Assembly: GCF_900168325.1 (NCBI RefSeq) | Contig: NZ_FVZE01000004.1 | Span: 186,001 to 250,000, forward strand | Reading direction: 5' to 3' | DNA from: Novosphingobium mathurense | GTDB taxonomy: Bacteria; Pseudomonadota; Alphaproteobacteria; Sphingomonadales; Sphingomonadaceae | DNA length: 64,000 nt | In this document: positions 26,416-35,375 of the stretch, in pieces | How the letters are laid out: each line of letters opens with the position of its first letter | How positions within the stretch are numbered: the first letter of the stretch is position 1 | Program-made: the position numbers and the translations under genes | The notes under the pieces: model-generated | Databases searched by the model: none | Seen by the model: only the letters and a program-made list of their open reading frames with translations | What the model was told of the DNA's origin: nothing

Positions 26416-27651
26416 ATGCGGACCCTGATCCGCCAAGTTTCCATTTTCGATGGCACCGGAATTGCCTCGCAGCTCGGCAGCGTCCTTGTCGATGGCGAGC
26501 GTATCGCGCGCGTGGCCTTGGGCGAGGATGCTCTGGCGGGAGAGGCTGCCGAGGTCGTCATCGATGGCACGGGCAAAACGCTCATGCCGGGCCTGGTCGA
26601 TGCGCATACGCATCTGACATGGGCCTCCTCTGTCGAGAAGATCTACCACCAGTTCATTCTGCCCCCTGAGGAACTGAGAGTCGCGGCATGGCGCAATGCG
26701 CGCGTGTTGCTCGATCACGGTTTCACCAGCCTCTATTCGGCAGGCGCACTGGGCGATCAGATCGAACCGGAACTGGCCGCTGCCATCGAGGCGGGCGATA
26801 CGCCGGGACCGCGCCTTGTGCCCTCGACGCTCGAGCGCAGCCCTGAGGGCGCCGAAGGCGTCGATACCGGCAACGTCTTCAACGGCCGTGGCCCCGATGC
26901 GATGAGAAGGTTCGTCGCTTACTGCAAGGACGAGGGCGTCAAGTCGATCAAGCTCGTGGTCTCGGGCGAAGATGCTCTCAAGCCCGGATCGGCCATGGAT
27001 GTGCTTTATACCCGCGAGGAAATGATGGCTGCGGGCAAGGCGACCAGCGAGGCTGGCCTGTGGATTGCCTGCCATACTTATTCACCCGAAGCGATCGGAC
27101 TGGCGCTCGATGCCGGTGCGCGCATCCTCTATCATTGCTCCTTTGCCGACGAGGCGACCATCGCGCGCATGGCTGCCGAGAAGGACAGGTTCTTCTATGC
27201 GCCGGGTGCGGGCGTTTCCGTCGCGGCCCTGGAAGCCAGTCCGCCACCGCATGTTGACATGACCCACATGAAGGCCAGCGCGGCCCAGCGCATGGAACTG
27301 GAAGGCAGGCTCGTTCCCGAGCTGAAGAGGCGCGGCGTTCGGGTGCTGATCGGCGGCGACTATGGCTTTCCCTTCAATCCCAACGGCCGCAATGCCCGCG
27401 ACCTCGATCACTTCGTCACCTACTTCGGCTTCACGCCCGCAGAAGCGCTGCAGGCTGCGACACAGTACGGCGGTGAGCTGATGGGGCTTGAAGTCGGCCT
27501 CGTGCGCGAAGGTTACCTGGCCGACCTCCTGCTCGTCGACGGCGATCCGACTCAGGATGTTGCGATCCTGCAGGACAAGGACCGGCTCGCGATGATCATG
27601 AAGGGCGGGGTCCTCTACAAGGCGCCTGCCAATCTGGAAGCAGTAGGCTGA
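26416..27651 (+). CDS. metal-dependent amidohydrolase
   Basis: A 411-residue amidohydrolase-superfamily protein of the imidazolonepropionase-like group. The metal motif is DAHTHL near residue 63, a Lys lies in KSIKLVVSGED, His in ACHTYS and LYHCSF, and the final metal Asp in IGGDYG. The C-terminus returns to the small beta domain (ADLLLVDGDPTQD). These enzymes hydrolyse C-N, C-C or ester bonds in cyclic or acyl compounds. As first gene of an aromatic operon it could hydrolyse a ring-fission product. It is cytoplasmic, with no signal peptide. A GAGGGAGAG site precedes it. Confidence 0.85.
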   Translation: MRTLIRQVSIFDGTGIASQLGSVLVDGERIARVALGEDALAGEAAEVVIDGTGKTLMPGLVDAHTHLTWASSVEKIYHQFILPPEELRVAAWRNARVLLDHGFTSLYSAGALGDQIEPELAAAIEAGDTPGPRLVPSTLERSPEGAEGVDTGNVFNGRGPDAMRRFVAYCKDEGVKSIKLVVSGEDALKPGSAMDVLYTREEMMAAGKATSEAGLWIACHTYSPEAIGLALDAGARILYHCSFADEATIARMAAEKDRFFYAPGAGVSVAALEASPPPHVDMTHMKASAAQRMELEGRLVPELKRRGVRVLIGGDYGFPFNPNGRNARDLDHFVTYFGFTPAEALQAATQYGGELMGLEVGLVREGYLADLLLVDGDPTQDVAILQDKDRLAMIMKGGVLYKAPANLEAVG

Positions 27652-27655
27652 ACCC

Positions 27656-29179
27656 ATGACCATCGATGTCGTTATCGTGGGGTGTGGCCCGGTCGGCGCA
27701 CTGGCAGCGAACCTGCTCGGCCACGCGGGACTGACCGTACTCGTGCTGGAAAAGGAGCTGGAGCATTATCCGCTGCCGCGCGCAGTCCATCTCGATCACG
27801 AGATGATGCGCCTCTTCCAGACTGCGGGCGTGATCGACCGGGTCGCAAATGACATGGTGGCGACCGATGGGCACCTGCATGTCGGAGCCGATCATGGCGT
27901 GATCCGCTACATGGGTACAGTGGGCAAGCCGCGTCCGTTCGGATGGGCCAACGATTACTTCTTCTACCAGCCCGAACTCGAAGCGCATTTGCGAGAAGGC
28001 TTAGCTTGTCTGGACAATGTCGAGCTCAAGCTTGGCGCCGCCTTCACCGGCCTCGTCCAGAATGGCGACACCGTCACCGTAGCCTACGAACGGGATGGCA
28101 AGATCGAGGAAGTGACGTCGCGCTGGGTGATCGGCACAGACGGTTCGCGCAGTGCAGTGCGCAAGGCGCTGGGCGTCGCCCTCGACGATCTCAAGTTCGA
28201 AGAGCCCTGGCTCGTTGTCGATGCTGAAGTCGACGGACCCGTCACGTTCCCCGATATTACGGGTGTTCCGGCTGACGCGGACCTGCAGCGCCTCTCCGTG
28301 ATGATGTGCGATCCCGCTCGGCCGGCCACAGTCGTTCCCGGAAGGCGCGATCATCGCCGCTGGGAATTCATGCTGCTGCCCGGCGAGGACGACGCCGCGA
28401 TGATGAAGCCGGAGAAGGTTGGCGAGCTTGTCGGCGCGTGGATGGTGGATGTTCCGCACCGTATCGTGCGTGCCGCGACGTATCGCTTCCACGGACTCGT
28501 GGCCGAACAATGGAAGGTGGGCAATGTCTTCCTTGCGGGCGATGCCGCACACCAGACGCCGCCGTTCTTCGGGCAGGGTATGTGCCATGGCCTGCGCGAC
28601 GTTGCGAACCTGGCCTGGAAGATGGATGCGATCGTGAATCACGGTACGTCTTCGGCCATCCTCGATACCTACCAGTCCGAGCGCGATCCCCATGTACGCG
28701 CGGTTATCGGTGCCGCAGTCGAGGCCGGGCGCTATATTTGCGAGCTCGACCCGGACAAGGCGGCTGCTCGCGATGCCGAAATCCGCGCCAAGGCCCGCCA
28801 GCGCCAGGGCGAAACAGCGCATGACCTCATCCCGGCGATTGCGAGCGGTGTCATCGCTCAGGGCACCCCGGGAGCAGGGGAGCGGTTCGTGCAACCGATC
28901 CTGGACGATGGGCGCAAGCTGGACGACCTTGCCGGGCAGGGCTGGCGGCTGTTCGTGCGCGATCACGCTGCAGCCAGCAATGAATCGGACGTGGTACTGA
29001 TCGTCGCGGCCGATCTTCCAGACAGCGGCGCGATCCTCTCCTGGCTCGACGCGCACAAGGCCGATGCCGTGCTCGTGCGCCCGGATCATTACGTGTTCGG
29101 CACCGCCAGTGGCGATGCAGCGGCATTGCTTGCCGCGCGTCGGCAGAAGCTCGCCGCAAGACGGGAACTGACTGCATGA
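27656..29179 (+). CDS. FAD-dependent aromatic hydroxylase, MhpA/PheA type
   Basis: A 507-residue flavoprotein hydroxylase. The FAD motif VIVGCGPVGALAANLL is at residues 6-21, with GTDGSRSAVRKALG (DG motif) near 160 and the ribityl-binding GDAAHQTPPFFGQGMCHGLRDVANLAWK near 295. It ends with a thioredoxin-like C-terminal domain (about 400-507). This architecture matches 3-(3-hydroxyphenyl)propionate hydroxylase and the FAD hydroxylases that add an ortho hydroxyl before meta ring cleavage. In this operon it would prepare the substrate for the VOC dioxygenase at 29604. Its stop overlaps the next ATG (ATGA). Confidence 0.9.
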   Translation: MTIDVVIVGCGPVGALAANLLGHAGLTVLVLEKELEHYPLPRAVHLDHEMMRLFQTAGVIDRVANDMVATDGHLHVGADHGVIRYMGTVGKPRPFGWANDYFFYQPELEAHLREGLACLDNVELKLGAAFTGLVQNGDTVTVAYERDGKIEEVTSRWVIGTDGSRSAVRKALGVALDDLKFEEPWLVVDAEVDGPVTFPDITGVPADADLQRLSVMMCDPARPATVVPGRRDHRRWEFMLLPGEDDAAMMKPEKVGELVGAWMVDVPHRIVRAATYRFHGLVAEQWKVGNVFLAGDAAHQTPPFFGQGMCHGLRDVANLAWKMDAIVNHGTSSAILDTYQSERDPHVRAVIGAAVEAGRYICELDPDKAAARDAEIRAKARQRQGETAHDLIPAIASGVIAQGTPGAGERFVQPILDDGRKLDDLAGQGWRLFVRDHAAASNESDVVLIVAADLPDSGAILSWLDAHKADAVLVRPDHYVFGTASGDAAALLAARRQKLAARRELTA

Positions 29180-29607
29180 CACTGACCCTTGAACAGGCAC
29201 AGGCCATCGTGACCGGCGCTCTTGCCGAGGCCCGGCGGCGCAAGGCCAAACCGCTCGCGGTGATCGTCCTCGATGCGGGGGCACATCCCGTGGCCTTCGC
29301 TCGGGAAGACAAGGCCAGTCTGTTTCGCTTCGATATCGCACGAGCCAAGGCGGCAGGCGCGATCGGTATGGATGTCGACACCTCGGTACTTGCGGAGCGT
29401 GCCAAGGGCAATCCGGTGTTCTTCCAGAGTGTGAGCGATATTGTCGGTGGCCAAATCGCCTTTTCGCCGGGCGGTGTCGTGATCCGCAATGCGTTGGGCA
29501 TGGCAATCGGCGCGGTTGGCATCAGCGGCGATACCGGTGAGTGCGACGCCGAATGCGCCTATGCCGGCATGGCTGCAGCCGGACTTTCCAGGGAGACGAT
29601 CTCGTGA
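29176..29607 (+). CDS. GlcG/HbpS-family protein
   Basis: A 143-residue single-domain protein of the GlcG/HbpS (DUF336) family: repeated KPLAVIVLDAGAHPVAFAREDKAS and a glycine-rich GGVVIRNALGMAIGAVGISGDT. Members bind heme, cobalamin or small aromatic ligands, and often sit in aromatic or polyol catabolic operons without a clear role. It is wedged by ATGA and GTGA overlaps between the hydroxylase and the dioxygenase, so it is expressed with them. An accessory role such as protection or reactivation of the dioxygenase is speculation. Two Cys near the C-terminus (GECDAEC) are noted. Confidence 0.85.
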   Translation: MTLTLEQAQAIVTGALAEARRRKAKPLAVIVLDAGAHPVAFAREDKASLFRFDIARAKAAGAIGMDVDTSVLAERAKGNPVFFQSVSDIVGGQIAFSPGGVVIRNALGMAIGAVGISGDTGECDAECAYAGMAAAGLSRETIS

Positions 29608-30494
29608 AACTGCGTAGCATCGAACTGGCGCTGCCCGATCCGGCGGGCGCCGCGGCATTCATGACCCACATCTGGGGAATGGCCCCGGCGGAGGTGCGCG
29701 GAGATACGCATTACCTGCGCGGGTCCGGCCCATTTCCCTATCTCGTCGCCTTCGAAAAGGCCGACGATGAATTCGTGCGCTCGACCACGTTCGCGTGCAC
29801 GGCTGAAGAACTCAGTGGCCTCAGGCAGCGTATCGCCGATGCCGGATGGCCCGCCCGCCCGACCCGGTCCGAGGATCCGGGCGAAGGCGAGGGGATCCTC
29901 GTCGAACTGCCCGAGGGCGAGATCCTGCGTTTTCTCGTAGGCGCCGAAGATGTCGAACCGATCGCCGGGCGCGACTTGCCCGTAAAGCTGACTCATGTCG
30001 TCTTCAATTCGGCCGACGCCGAAGCGTCTGGCCACGCTGTCGAGGACGTGCTGGGCTTTCGTGTGTCGGATCGGACCAAGGGCATGGTGTTCGTGCGCTG
30101 CAATGACAGCCACCATTCAACGGCCTTTGCCCGGGCGGGTTTCAGCTCGCTCAATCATATCGCTTTCGAGATGACCGACATCGATGCGGTCATGCGCGGC
30201 ATCGGGAGGCTGCGTGACAGCAAGCTCGCTCCGGCCTGGGGACCGGGCCGCCATGGCCCGGGTGCGAACGTCTATGCCTATTACATCGCGCCTTTCGGTC
30301 CGGTGATCGAGTTTTCGACCGCGGTCGAAAAGGTGCCGGACGATTACAGGGTGGGCGCGCCTAAAGACTGGATCTGGCCGCCCAATCGCATCGACCAGTG
30401 GGGCATCTCGGACAAGGACTTCGAAGGCCTGCGCGTTGCAGAGGAGCGCTTCCGCTTCCGCCGTGACTGGGATGCCGCACCGATTGGAAATTGA
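29604..30494 (+). CDS. VOC-family extradiol ring-cleavage dioxygenase
   Basis: A 296-residue two-module vicinal-oxygen-chelate protein of the type I extradiol dioxygenase group. The N-terminal module starts KLRSIELALPDPAGAAAF. The C-terminal module carries the metal-binding pattern LPVKLTHVVFNSADAE (His), FSSLNHIAFEMTD (His) and FGPVIEFST (Glu). Such enzymes cleave catechols next to the hydroxyls, consistent with the upstream ortho-hydroxylase and the downstream FAH-family hydrolase. The start is the GTG at 29604 overlapping the GlcG stop, with an AGGGAG site. The substrate is likely a bicyclic or substituted catechol but cannot be read. Confidence 0.88.
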   Translation: MKLRSIELALPDPAGAAAFMTHIWGMAPAEVRGDTHYLRGSGPFPYLVAFEKADDEFVRSTTFACTAEELSGLRQRIADAGWPARPTRSEDPGEGEGILVELPEGEILRFLVGAEDVEPIAGRDLPVKLTHVVFNSADAEASGHAVEDVLGFRVSDRTKGMVFVRCNDSHHSTAFARAGFSSLNHIAFEMTDIDAVMRGIGRLRDSKLAPAWGPGRHGPGANVYAYYIAPFGPVIEFSTAVEKVPDDYRVGAPKDWIWPPNRIDQWGISDKDFEGLRVAEERFRFRRDWDAAPIGN

Positions 30495-30585
30495 TCGCCG
30501 CACGCTCGTTCTGGGCGCAGCCAGTCTGGCAATGTCCAGCAGGGTTTCACGCGCCGCGGACCGCATCGGCAGGGGAGAAACGCCA

Positions 30586-31419
30586 ATGAACAAGTACATC
30601 AGTTTTGAACGGCCAGACGGCACCGCAAGCTTTGGCCGCCTCGAAGGAGACAAGGTTCTAGATCTGGGCGCACCGGGCGGCCCAGCATGGCTCAAGGACT
30701 CGCTTGACGGCGACCTTTCCGAACTGGCCATTACAGGTGAGTTCGACCGTGCTGCAGTGACGCTGCTGCCTGTCATACCCAACCCGGGCAAGATCCTGTG
30801 CGTTGGCCTGAACTATGCGACCCATGTCGCCGAGACCGGTCGCGAGCAGAAGGATCACCCGGCGATCTTCACCCGCTGGGCCGACACCCTGATCGCCGCT
30901 GGCGAGGCTCTGGTGCGCCCGCCCGAAAGCGAACGCTTCGATTACGAGGGGGAATTGGCAGTGATCGTCGGCAAGGGCGGGCGCCGCATCGCGCGTGAAG
31001 ATGCCATGGGCCATGTAGCCGGCTATTCGATATTCAACGATGCCTCGGTACGCGACTGGCAGCGCCACAATATCCAGTTCACACCCGGCAAGAACTGGCC
31101 TGCCACGGGCGCTTTCGGACCCGCGATGATCCCGGCGGTAGAGATCGAGGATATTGGCGCCCAGCGCGTCCAGACCCGCCTGAACGGTGAACTCGTTCAG
31201 GATCAGCCGGTTTCGGACATGATCTGGGACATCGCCTCGGTCATCGAATACTGCTCGACCTTCACCACGCTTCAGCCCGGCGACGTGATCGCCAGCGGCA
31301 CGCCCGGCGGCGTCGGCGATAAGCGCAAGCCGCCCCTCTACATGAAGGCTGGCGACACCGTCGAGATATCCATCGGGGTGATCGGTACGCTAGCCAACCA
31401 GGTCGTCGACGAAGTCTGA
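30586..31419 (+). CDS. fumarylacetoacetate-hydrolase-family enzyme
   Basis: A 277-residue FAH-fold protein. Metal-binding Glu/Asp occur in DYEGELAVIVGKGG, the substrate segment ILCVGLNYATHVAETGRE near residue 68 is typical, and ASGTPGGVGDKRKPP near the end. The family hydrolyses or decarboxylates dioxo-acids after meta-cleavage (HpcE/MhpD-like or 2,4-diketo hydrolases). The ATG at 30586 has a strong AGGGGAG site. The frame also runs in from an ATG at 30472, and that extension looks like a Tat signal peptide. See the finding. The enzyme itself has no need for export. Confidence 0.88.
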   Translation: MNKYISFERPDGTASFGRLEGDKVLDLGAPGGPAWLKDSLDGDLSELAITGEFDRAAVTLLPVIPNPGKILCVGLNYATHVAETGREQKDHPAIFTRWADTLIAAGEALVRPPESERFDYEGELAVIVGKGGRRIAREDAMGHVAGYSIFNDASVRDWQRHNIQFTPGKNWPATGAFGPAMIPAVEIEDIGAQRVQTRLNGELVQDQPVSDMIWDIASVIEYCSTFTTLQPGDVIASGTPGGVGDKRKPPLYMKAGDTVEISIGVIGTLANQVVDEV

Positions 31420-31469
31420 AAATCCACATTTTTCAATAATAACAATAAGTTCTAAAGGGAGTTCCATTT

Positions 31470-33818
31470 ATGGACTACAGGAAAGTCATGCTCCTTTCGG
31501 GCATTGCCATGGGCGTTTTGAGCGTTCCGGCAATGGCCCAGGAGGCCCTGGCCGACGATACGGGAGTGACCGGCGGCGACATCATCGTGACGGCATCGCG
31601 CCGCGCGGAACGCCTGCAGGACGTGCCGATCGCCGTTTCGGCCGTGACCGGCGACCAACTGGCGGAGAGCGGCTTTCAGAAGCTCACCGATATCCAGTAC
31701 CAGTTCTCGGGGGTGCAATTCGGTACTTCGCCCAATGATTCCGGGTTCCGCCTACGTGGCGTAGGCAGCGCCGGAGGCTTTTCCAGCTCATCCGAGCAGA
31801 ACGTGGGCACCGTTGTCGACAATGTCGTCATTCCATTCGGCAATCCGATCAACTCGCTGGGCGATCTTGAGCGTGTCGAAGTCCTCAAGGGGCCCCAAGG
31901 CACCCAGTTCGGCAAGAACGCGTCGTCGGGCGTCATCAACATCACCACCAAGCGCCCCGATCCAACGGCATTCTCGGGCAAGGCTTTCGTCAGCTATGGC
32001 GAACTGAACGAGTGGAACGTCAACGGCAGCGTCAACCTGCCAGTGTCGCAGAACTCCGCGCTCGCACTGTTCGGTTTCTATCGTTCGAACGATGGCTTCA
32101 TCAAGAACGTCTATCTCGACAAGAAGTGGGGCGGCGAGGAAAGCTACGGCGCGCGCGCCAAGTTCCTGCTCGAAGGCAGCGACGAATTCTCGATCTATCT
32201 GATCGGCGACTATTCGAAGATCGAGCGCACAGGCCCCGGTCAGCTCTGGACTCTCAATCGTCTGCCGGACGATGTTGCGGTCAATCCGCTGATGGCGGCA
32301 CGTTTCGCCAATCTTGCGGCGCTGGGCGTGACGCCCGGCTTGGGCAACAGCAAGTCGGTCGAGGACTACGACGGTTATACCTCCGAGGAGAACTACGGTG
32401 CATCGCTCGAGATAAACCTCGGTCTGGGCGATTATAGCCTGACTTCCGTGACGGCGTGGCGTCGCCTCGACGAAGGGCCCCAGCAGTTCGCGATCGATGC
32501 GACCAGCATGCCCATCTTCACGGCACAGCCTACCGGCACCGACCAGACATTTCTTTCGCAGGAACTGCGCATCAGCTCTCCGGCGGGCAGCGCCCTGGAA
32601 TTTACCGGCGGCGTCTATGCCTCGCGGCGCAAGGTCGGTGACGACAATGACTTCAACCGCGCGCAATTGCGGCCTGCATATCCGTTCACGCCCATCGATC
32701 TGGGCGGTCTGGCTGCAACGCCGCTCGTCGATATCTCGTCCGGGCAGGGCAATACCCAGACCCGTTCGGACTCGCTGGCGGCTTTCTTCGACGGCAAGTA
32801 CCATGTCAGCGACCGGTTCGCACTGATCGGCGGCATTCGCTACCAGTACGACTGGGTCAAGGCTTCGTACTACTCGATCATCGATCCCAACTACGCCCCC
32901 TATTCGGTCGACTTCGACTACGCCGTCCCCGGTTTCGTCACACCATACGATCCGGCTGACGAACTGCGCGGCAGCACCAGGAAGGGGGACTGGTCAGGCC
33001 GCGTCGGCGCCGAATTCAAGATCAATCCGGACGTCATGTTGTTCGGGACGGTCGCACGTGGATACCTGGGCCCGACGGTGACCTTCTCTGGCCTCACCGG
33101 TACGCAGACGAACGTGAAGCCGCAGACGGTTCGCGACATCACCATCGGCGTGAAATCGCAGCTGTTCAACCGTGCCGTAACTTTCAATGCCAACCTGTTT
33201 TACGACAAGTACAGGAACCTGCAGACTTCGGTCTTCAATGGCGTCGAGTTCCTTACGGAGAACGCGGGCGGCTTCACGGCCAAGGGCTTCGAGGTCGATG
33301 CCTCGTGGCGCGTCACTCCGGAACTCTCCTTCAACGGCGGCTTCACCTTCTCGGACACCAAGTTCACCGACTACGTAACCTCGTGCCCGAATGTCGTGAA
33401 GGACGGCTACAGCTGCTATCTTGCTGATGACGGAGAAACCAGCCTGGTCCAGGCCAAGGGTGAGCCGCTTTCAGGCGCGCCCAAGTACAGCGCCACTTTC
33501 GGGGCCGACGTGCGCCTGCCTATCAGCGATACGCTCCAGTTCGACTGGTCGGCAAACTTCTATTATCGCAGCCGCGTGCAATATGCCGTGGTCGAGAAGT
33601 ACGCATATCAGAACGGCTATGGCACCATCGGCCTCAACGCCGGGATCGGTCATCCGGATGGCAACTGGCGAATTGGCGTCTTTGCCCGCAATCTGCTCGA
33701 TCAGCGCTTCCATTCTGCGGTTATTGCTCTGCCCTTCGCAGATGCGGGGGCCTACGTGAACTGGATGACTCGGGAAGGTCGCCGTACTCTCGGTGTATCC
33801 GCACAGATGAAGTTCTGA
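31470..33818 (+). CDS. TonB-dependent outer-membrane receptor
   Basis: A 782-residue receptor. The signal peptide ends near VPAMAQ (residue 24), a TonB box-like DIIVTASRRAERLQDVPIAVS follows, then the plug (about 45-150, with VEVLKGPQGTQFGKNASSG) and a 22-strand-type barrel ending in aromatic F (KF). Sphingomonads use these for substrates far beyond iron. Placed after the hydroxylase-dioxygenase-FAH genes, 50 nt downstream, it is likely the outer-membrane importer for the phenolic or its glycoside. The GC-rich hairpin at 33825-33851 ends the unit. Confidence 0.92.
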   Translation: MDYRKVMLLSGIAMGVLSVPAMAQEALADDTGVTGGDIIVTASRRAERLQDVPIAVSAVTGDQLAESGFQKLTDIQYQFSGVQFGTSPNDSGFRLRGVGSAGGFSSSSEQNVGTVVDNVVIPFGNPINSLGDLERVEVLKGPQGTQFGKNASSGVINITTKRPDPTAFSGKAFVSYGELNEWNVNGSVNLPVSQNSALALFGFYRSNDGFIKNVYLDKKWGGEESYGARAKFLLEGSDEFSIYLIGDYSKIERTGPGQLWTLNRLPDDVAVNPLMAARFANLAALGVTPGLGNSKSVEDYDGYTSEENYGASLEINLGLGDYSLTSVTAWRRLDEGPQQFAIDATSMPIFTAQPTGTDQTFLSQELRISSPAGSALEFTGGVYASRRKVGDDNDFNRAQLRPAYPFTPIDLGGLAATPLVDISSGQGNTQTRSDSLAAFFDGKYHVSDRFALIGGIRYQYDWVKASYYSIIDPNYAPYSVDFDYAVPGFVTPYDPADELRGSTRKGDWSGRVGAEFKINPDVMLFGTVARGYLGPTVTFSGLTGTQTNVKPQTVRDITIGVKSQLFNRAVTFNANLFYDKYRNLQTSVFNGVEFLTENAGGFTAKGFEVDASWRVTPELSFNGGFTFSDTKFTDYVTSCPNVVKDGYSCYLADDGETSLVQAKGEPLSGAPKYSATFGADVRLPISDTLQFDWSANFYYRSRVQYAVVEKYAYQNGYGTIGLNAGIGHPDGNWRIGVFARNLLDQRFHSAVIALPFADAGAYVNWMTREGRRTLGVSAQMKF

Positions 33819-33824
33819 TGTATA

Positions 33825-33851
33825 GGGCCGGGGTAGTGCCCCGGCCCTTTT
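33825..33851 (+). terminator. rho-independent terminator after the TonB receptor
   Basis: GGGCCGGGG (33825-33833) pairs perfectly with CCCCGGCCC (33839-33847) across a 5-nt loop, followed by TTTT. It closes the operon from 26416. Confidence 0.85.
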
Positions 33852-33891
33852 GATTTTCTGCCGATTGCGGCCCCAAAAGAACGACAGGGTG

Positions 33892-34893
33892 ATGATGCAG
33901 GCGCACAGACGATTGGCTTGGATTGTGATGGCCGCGGCCTCGTTTACGGTGGGTTCCGTTCCCGCCCTCGCGCAAGGCACTTGTCCTGCTTTGCGGTGGA
34001 CGACGCTCGGGACGGCGGGCGGCCCGGTCCCGACGGCGGAGCGTTCGGAGCCGGCCAATCTCCTGACCATCGGCAAGCGCCGCATCCTCGTGGATACGGG
34101 AGATGGCACCGTCGACCAACTGGCGCGTATCGGCGTCGATCTGGGCACAATCGATGCGGTCTTCATTTCCCATCCCCACTGGGACCATGTCGGCGGGCTG
34201 GGCGCTGTCATCGGCTTGCGTTGGATGAACCAGTATCCGGGCACCCTGACTGTCTACGGCCCGGTCGGAACCCGCGCGATCGTCGACGGTATCCTCGCCT
34301 CGCTGGCGACACCGGCGCAGATTGGCTTCGGCCTCGGCACGCCGCCGCCTTCACCGGCCGAAGCGGTTAGCGTGGTCGAGATTGCCGATGGGCAGGGCAT
34401 CGATCTTGGCGAGGGGGCCATGGTCAGCGCCGCGGTAAACAGCCACTTCGATCATGGAGGCATGTCTGATCCAGATAATGTCTCGCTAAGCTATCGGTTT
34501 GCCCTTGGCCGTCGCAGCGTCACCTACACCGGCGATACCGGGCCCAGCGATGCCGTCGTCAAACTGGCCGATCGCACCGGGATGCTGGTGAGCGAGGTTA
34601 TCGATCTCGATCGCCTGCTTCAGGAAATTCGCGAGCGCCGAAAGGACGCAACACCTGAAATGCTCAAAGGCATGGAAGAGCATCTCTCGACCCACCATCT
34701 CAAGCCCGAAGCGATTGGCGAAATGGCAGCGAAGGCCAAGGTTGGCCGGATCGTGCTGACGCACTTCGCAATTCCGCCAGGACCGCTTGTCCGCTCTGAG
34801 CCAGGCATTCGAGCGGAGATTTCCATGCATTATGCGGGCCCTGTCGACCTCGCCAACGACTTGCAAACATTCGATCTGGGGTGCAGGCCGTGA
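33892..34893 (+). CDS. exported metallo-beta-lactamase-fold hydrolase
   Basis: A 333-residue MBL-fold protein with a signal peptide (hydrophobic LAWIVMAAASFTVGSVPALA, cleavage near residue 28) and the metal motif SHPHWDHVGG about residue 110, plus NSHFDHGG and the late LTHFAIPPG. The family includes lactonases, arylsulfatases and phosphodiesterases. The motif order suggests hydrolysis of a lactone or ester in the periplasm. The first of two adjacent ATGs (33892) follows AGGG. It starts a plus-strand unit with three overlapping downstream genes. Confidence 0.8.
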   Translation: MMQAHRRLAWIVMAAASFTVGSVPALAQGTCPALRWTTLGTAGGPVPTAERSEPANLLTIGKRRILVDTGDGTVDQLARIGVDLGTIDAVFISHPHWDHVGGLGAVIGLRWMNQYPGTLTVYGPVGTRAIVDGILASLATPAQIGFGLGTPPPSPAEAVSVVEIADGQGIDLGEGAMVSAAVNSHFDHGGMSDPDNVSLSYRFALGRRSVTYTGDTGPSDAVVKLADRTGMLVSEVIDLDRLLQEIRERRKDATPEMLKGMEEHLSTHHLKPEAIGEMAAKAKVGRIVLTHFAIPPGPLVRSEPGIRAEISMHYAGPVDLANDLQTFDLGCRP

Positions 34894-35375
34894 ACCCGGC
34901 GGCGATATCCTCCCGGGTTGTGGATCGCATAATCAGACGCGAGCAGCGCGTCAGCGCCCTGATCAACATTGCGCTCAGCGCCGTGTTTTTCCTGGTTGTA
35001 TTCGGGACCGATCGCCGCGCCCTGCAATTCGGTTCTACAGATAATTTCGCTCTCGACTTTTTCGTTCAGGCCAGTGCTATCGCGCTGATGTCCGCGCTCG
35101 TACCCTCGCTGCTCGTTTGGACGAAACTGAAAAAGTCAGGCGTTCTTCTGACAACTGCGGCGGGAATCGGTCGAAACGTGGCGCTTGTCCTTGTGATCGG
35201 CATTGCCAGCGCCGCCATGCTCGCAGCGGGATGCCTGCTGGGCCCTTGGAACGGACTGGAGTGGTTTGTCGCCCTGGCCATCAAGCTGGCCTACGGTGGC
35301 ATCCTGGGTTTCGTCGGGACGACCGTTGCCTTGCGCAGATTGCTGTCCCGATATCGGGTTGAGGAGACGGTGTGA
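34890..35375 (+). CDS. small membrane protein of unknown function
   Basis: A 161-residue protein with four predicted transmembrane segments (about 22-42, 58-80, 95-118, 125-147) and a basic C-terminal tail. No motif is recognised. The GTG start at 34890 overlaps the previous stop (GTGA), and its own TGA overlaps the next GTG (35372), so it is translationally locked between the MBL hydrolase and the esterase. A GTG 9 nt upstream is an alternative. A role in transport or in anchoring its neighbours is possible but unsupported. Confidence 0.7.
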   Translation: MNPAAISSRVVDRIIRREQRVSALINIALSAVFFLVVFGTDRRALQFGSTDNFALDFFVQASAIALMSALVPSLLVWTKLKKSGVLLTTAAGIGRNVALVLVIGIASAAMLAAGCLLGPWNGLEWFVALAIKLAYGGILGFVGTTVALRRLLSRYRVEETV

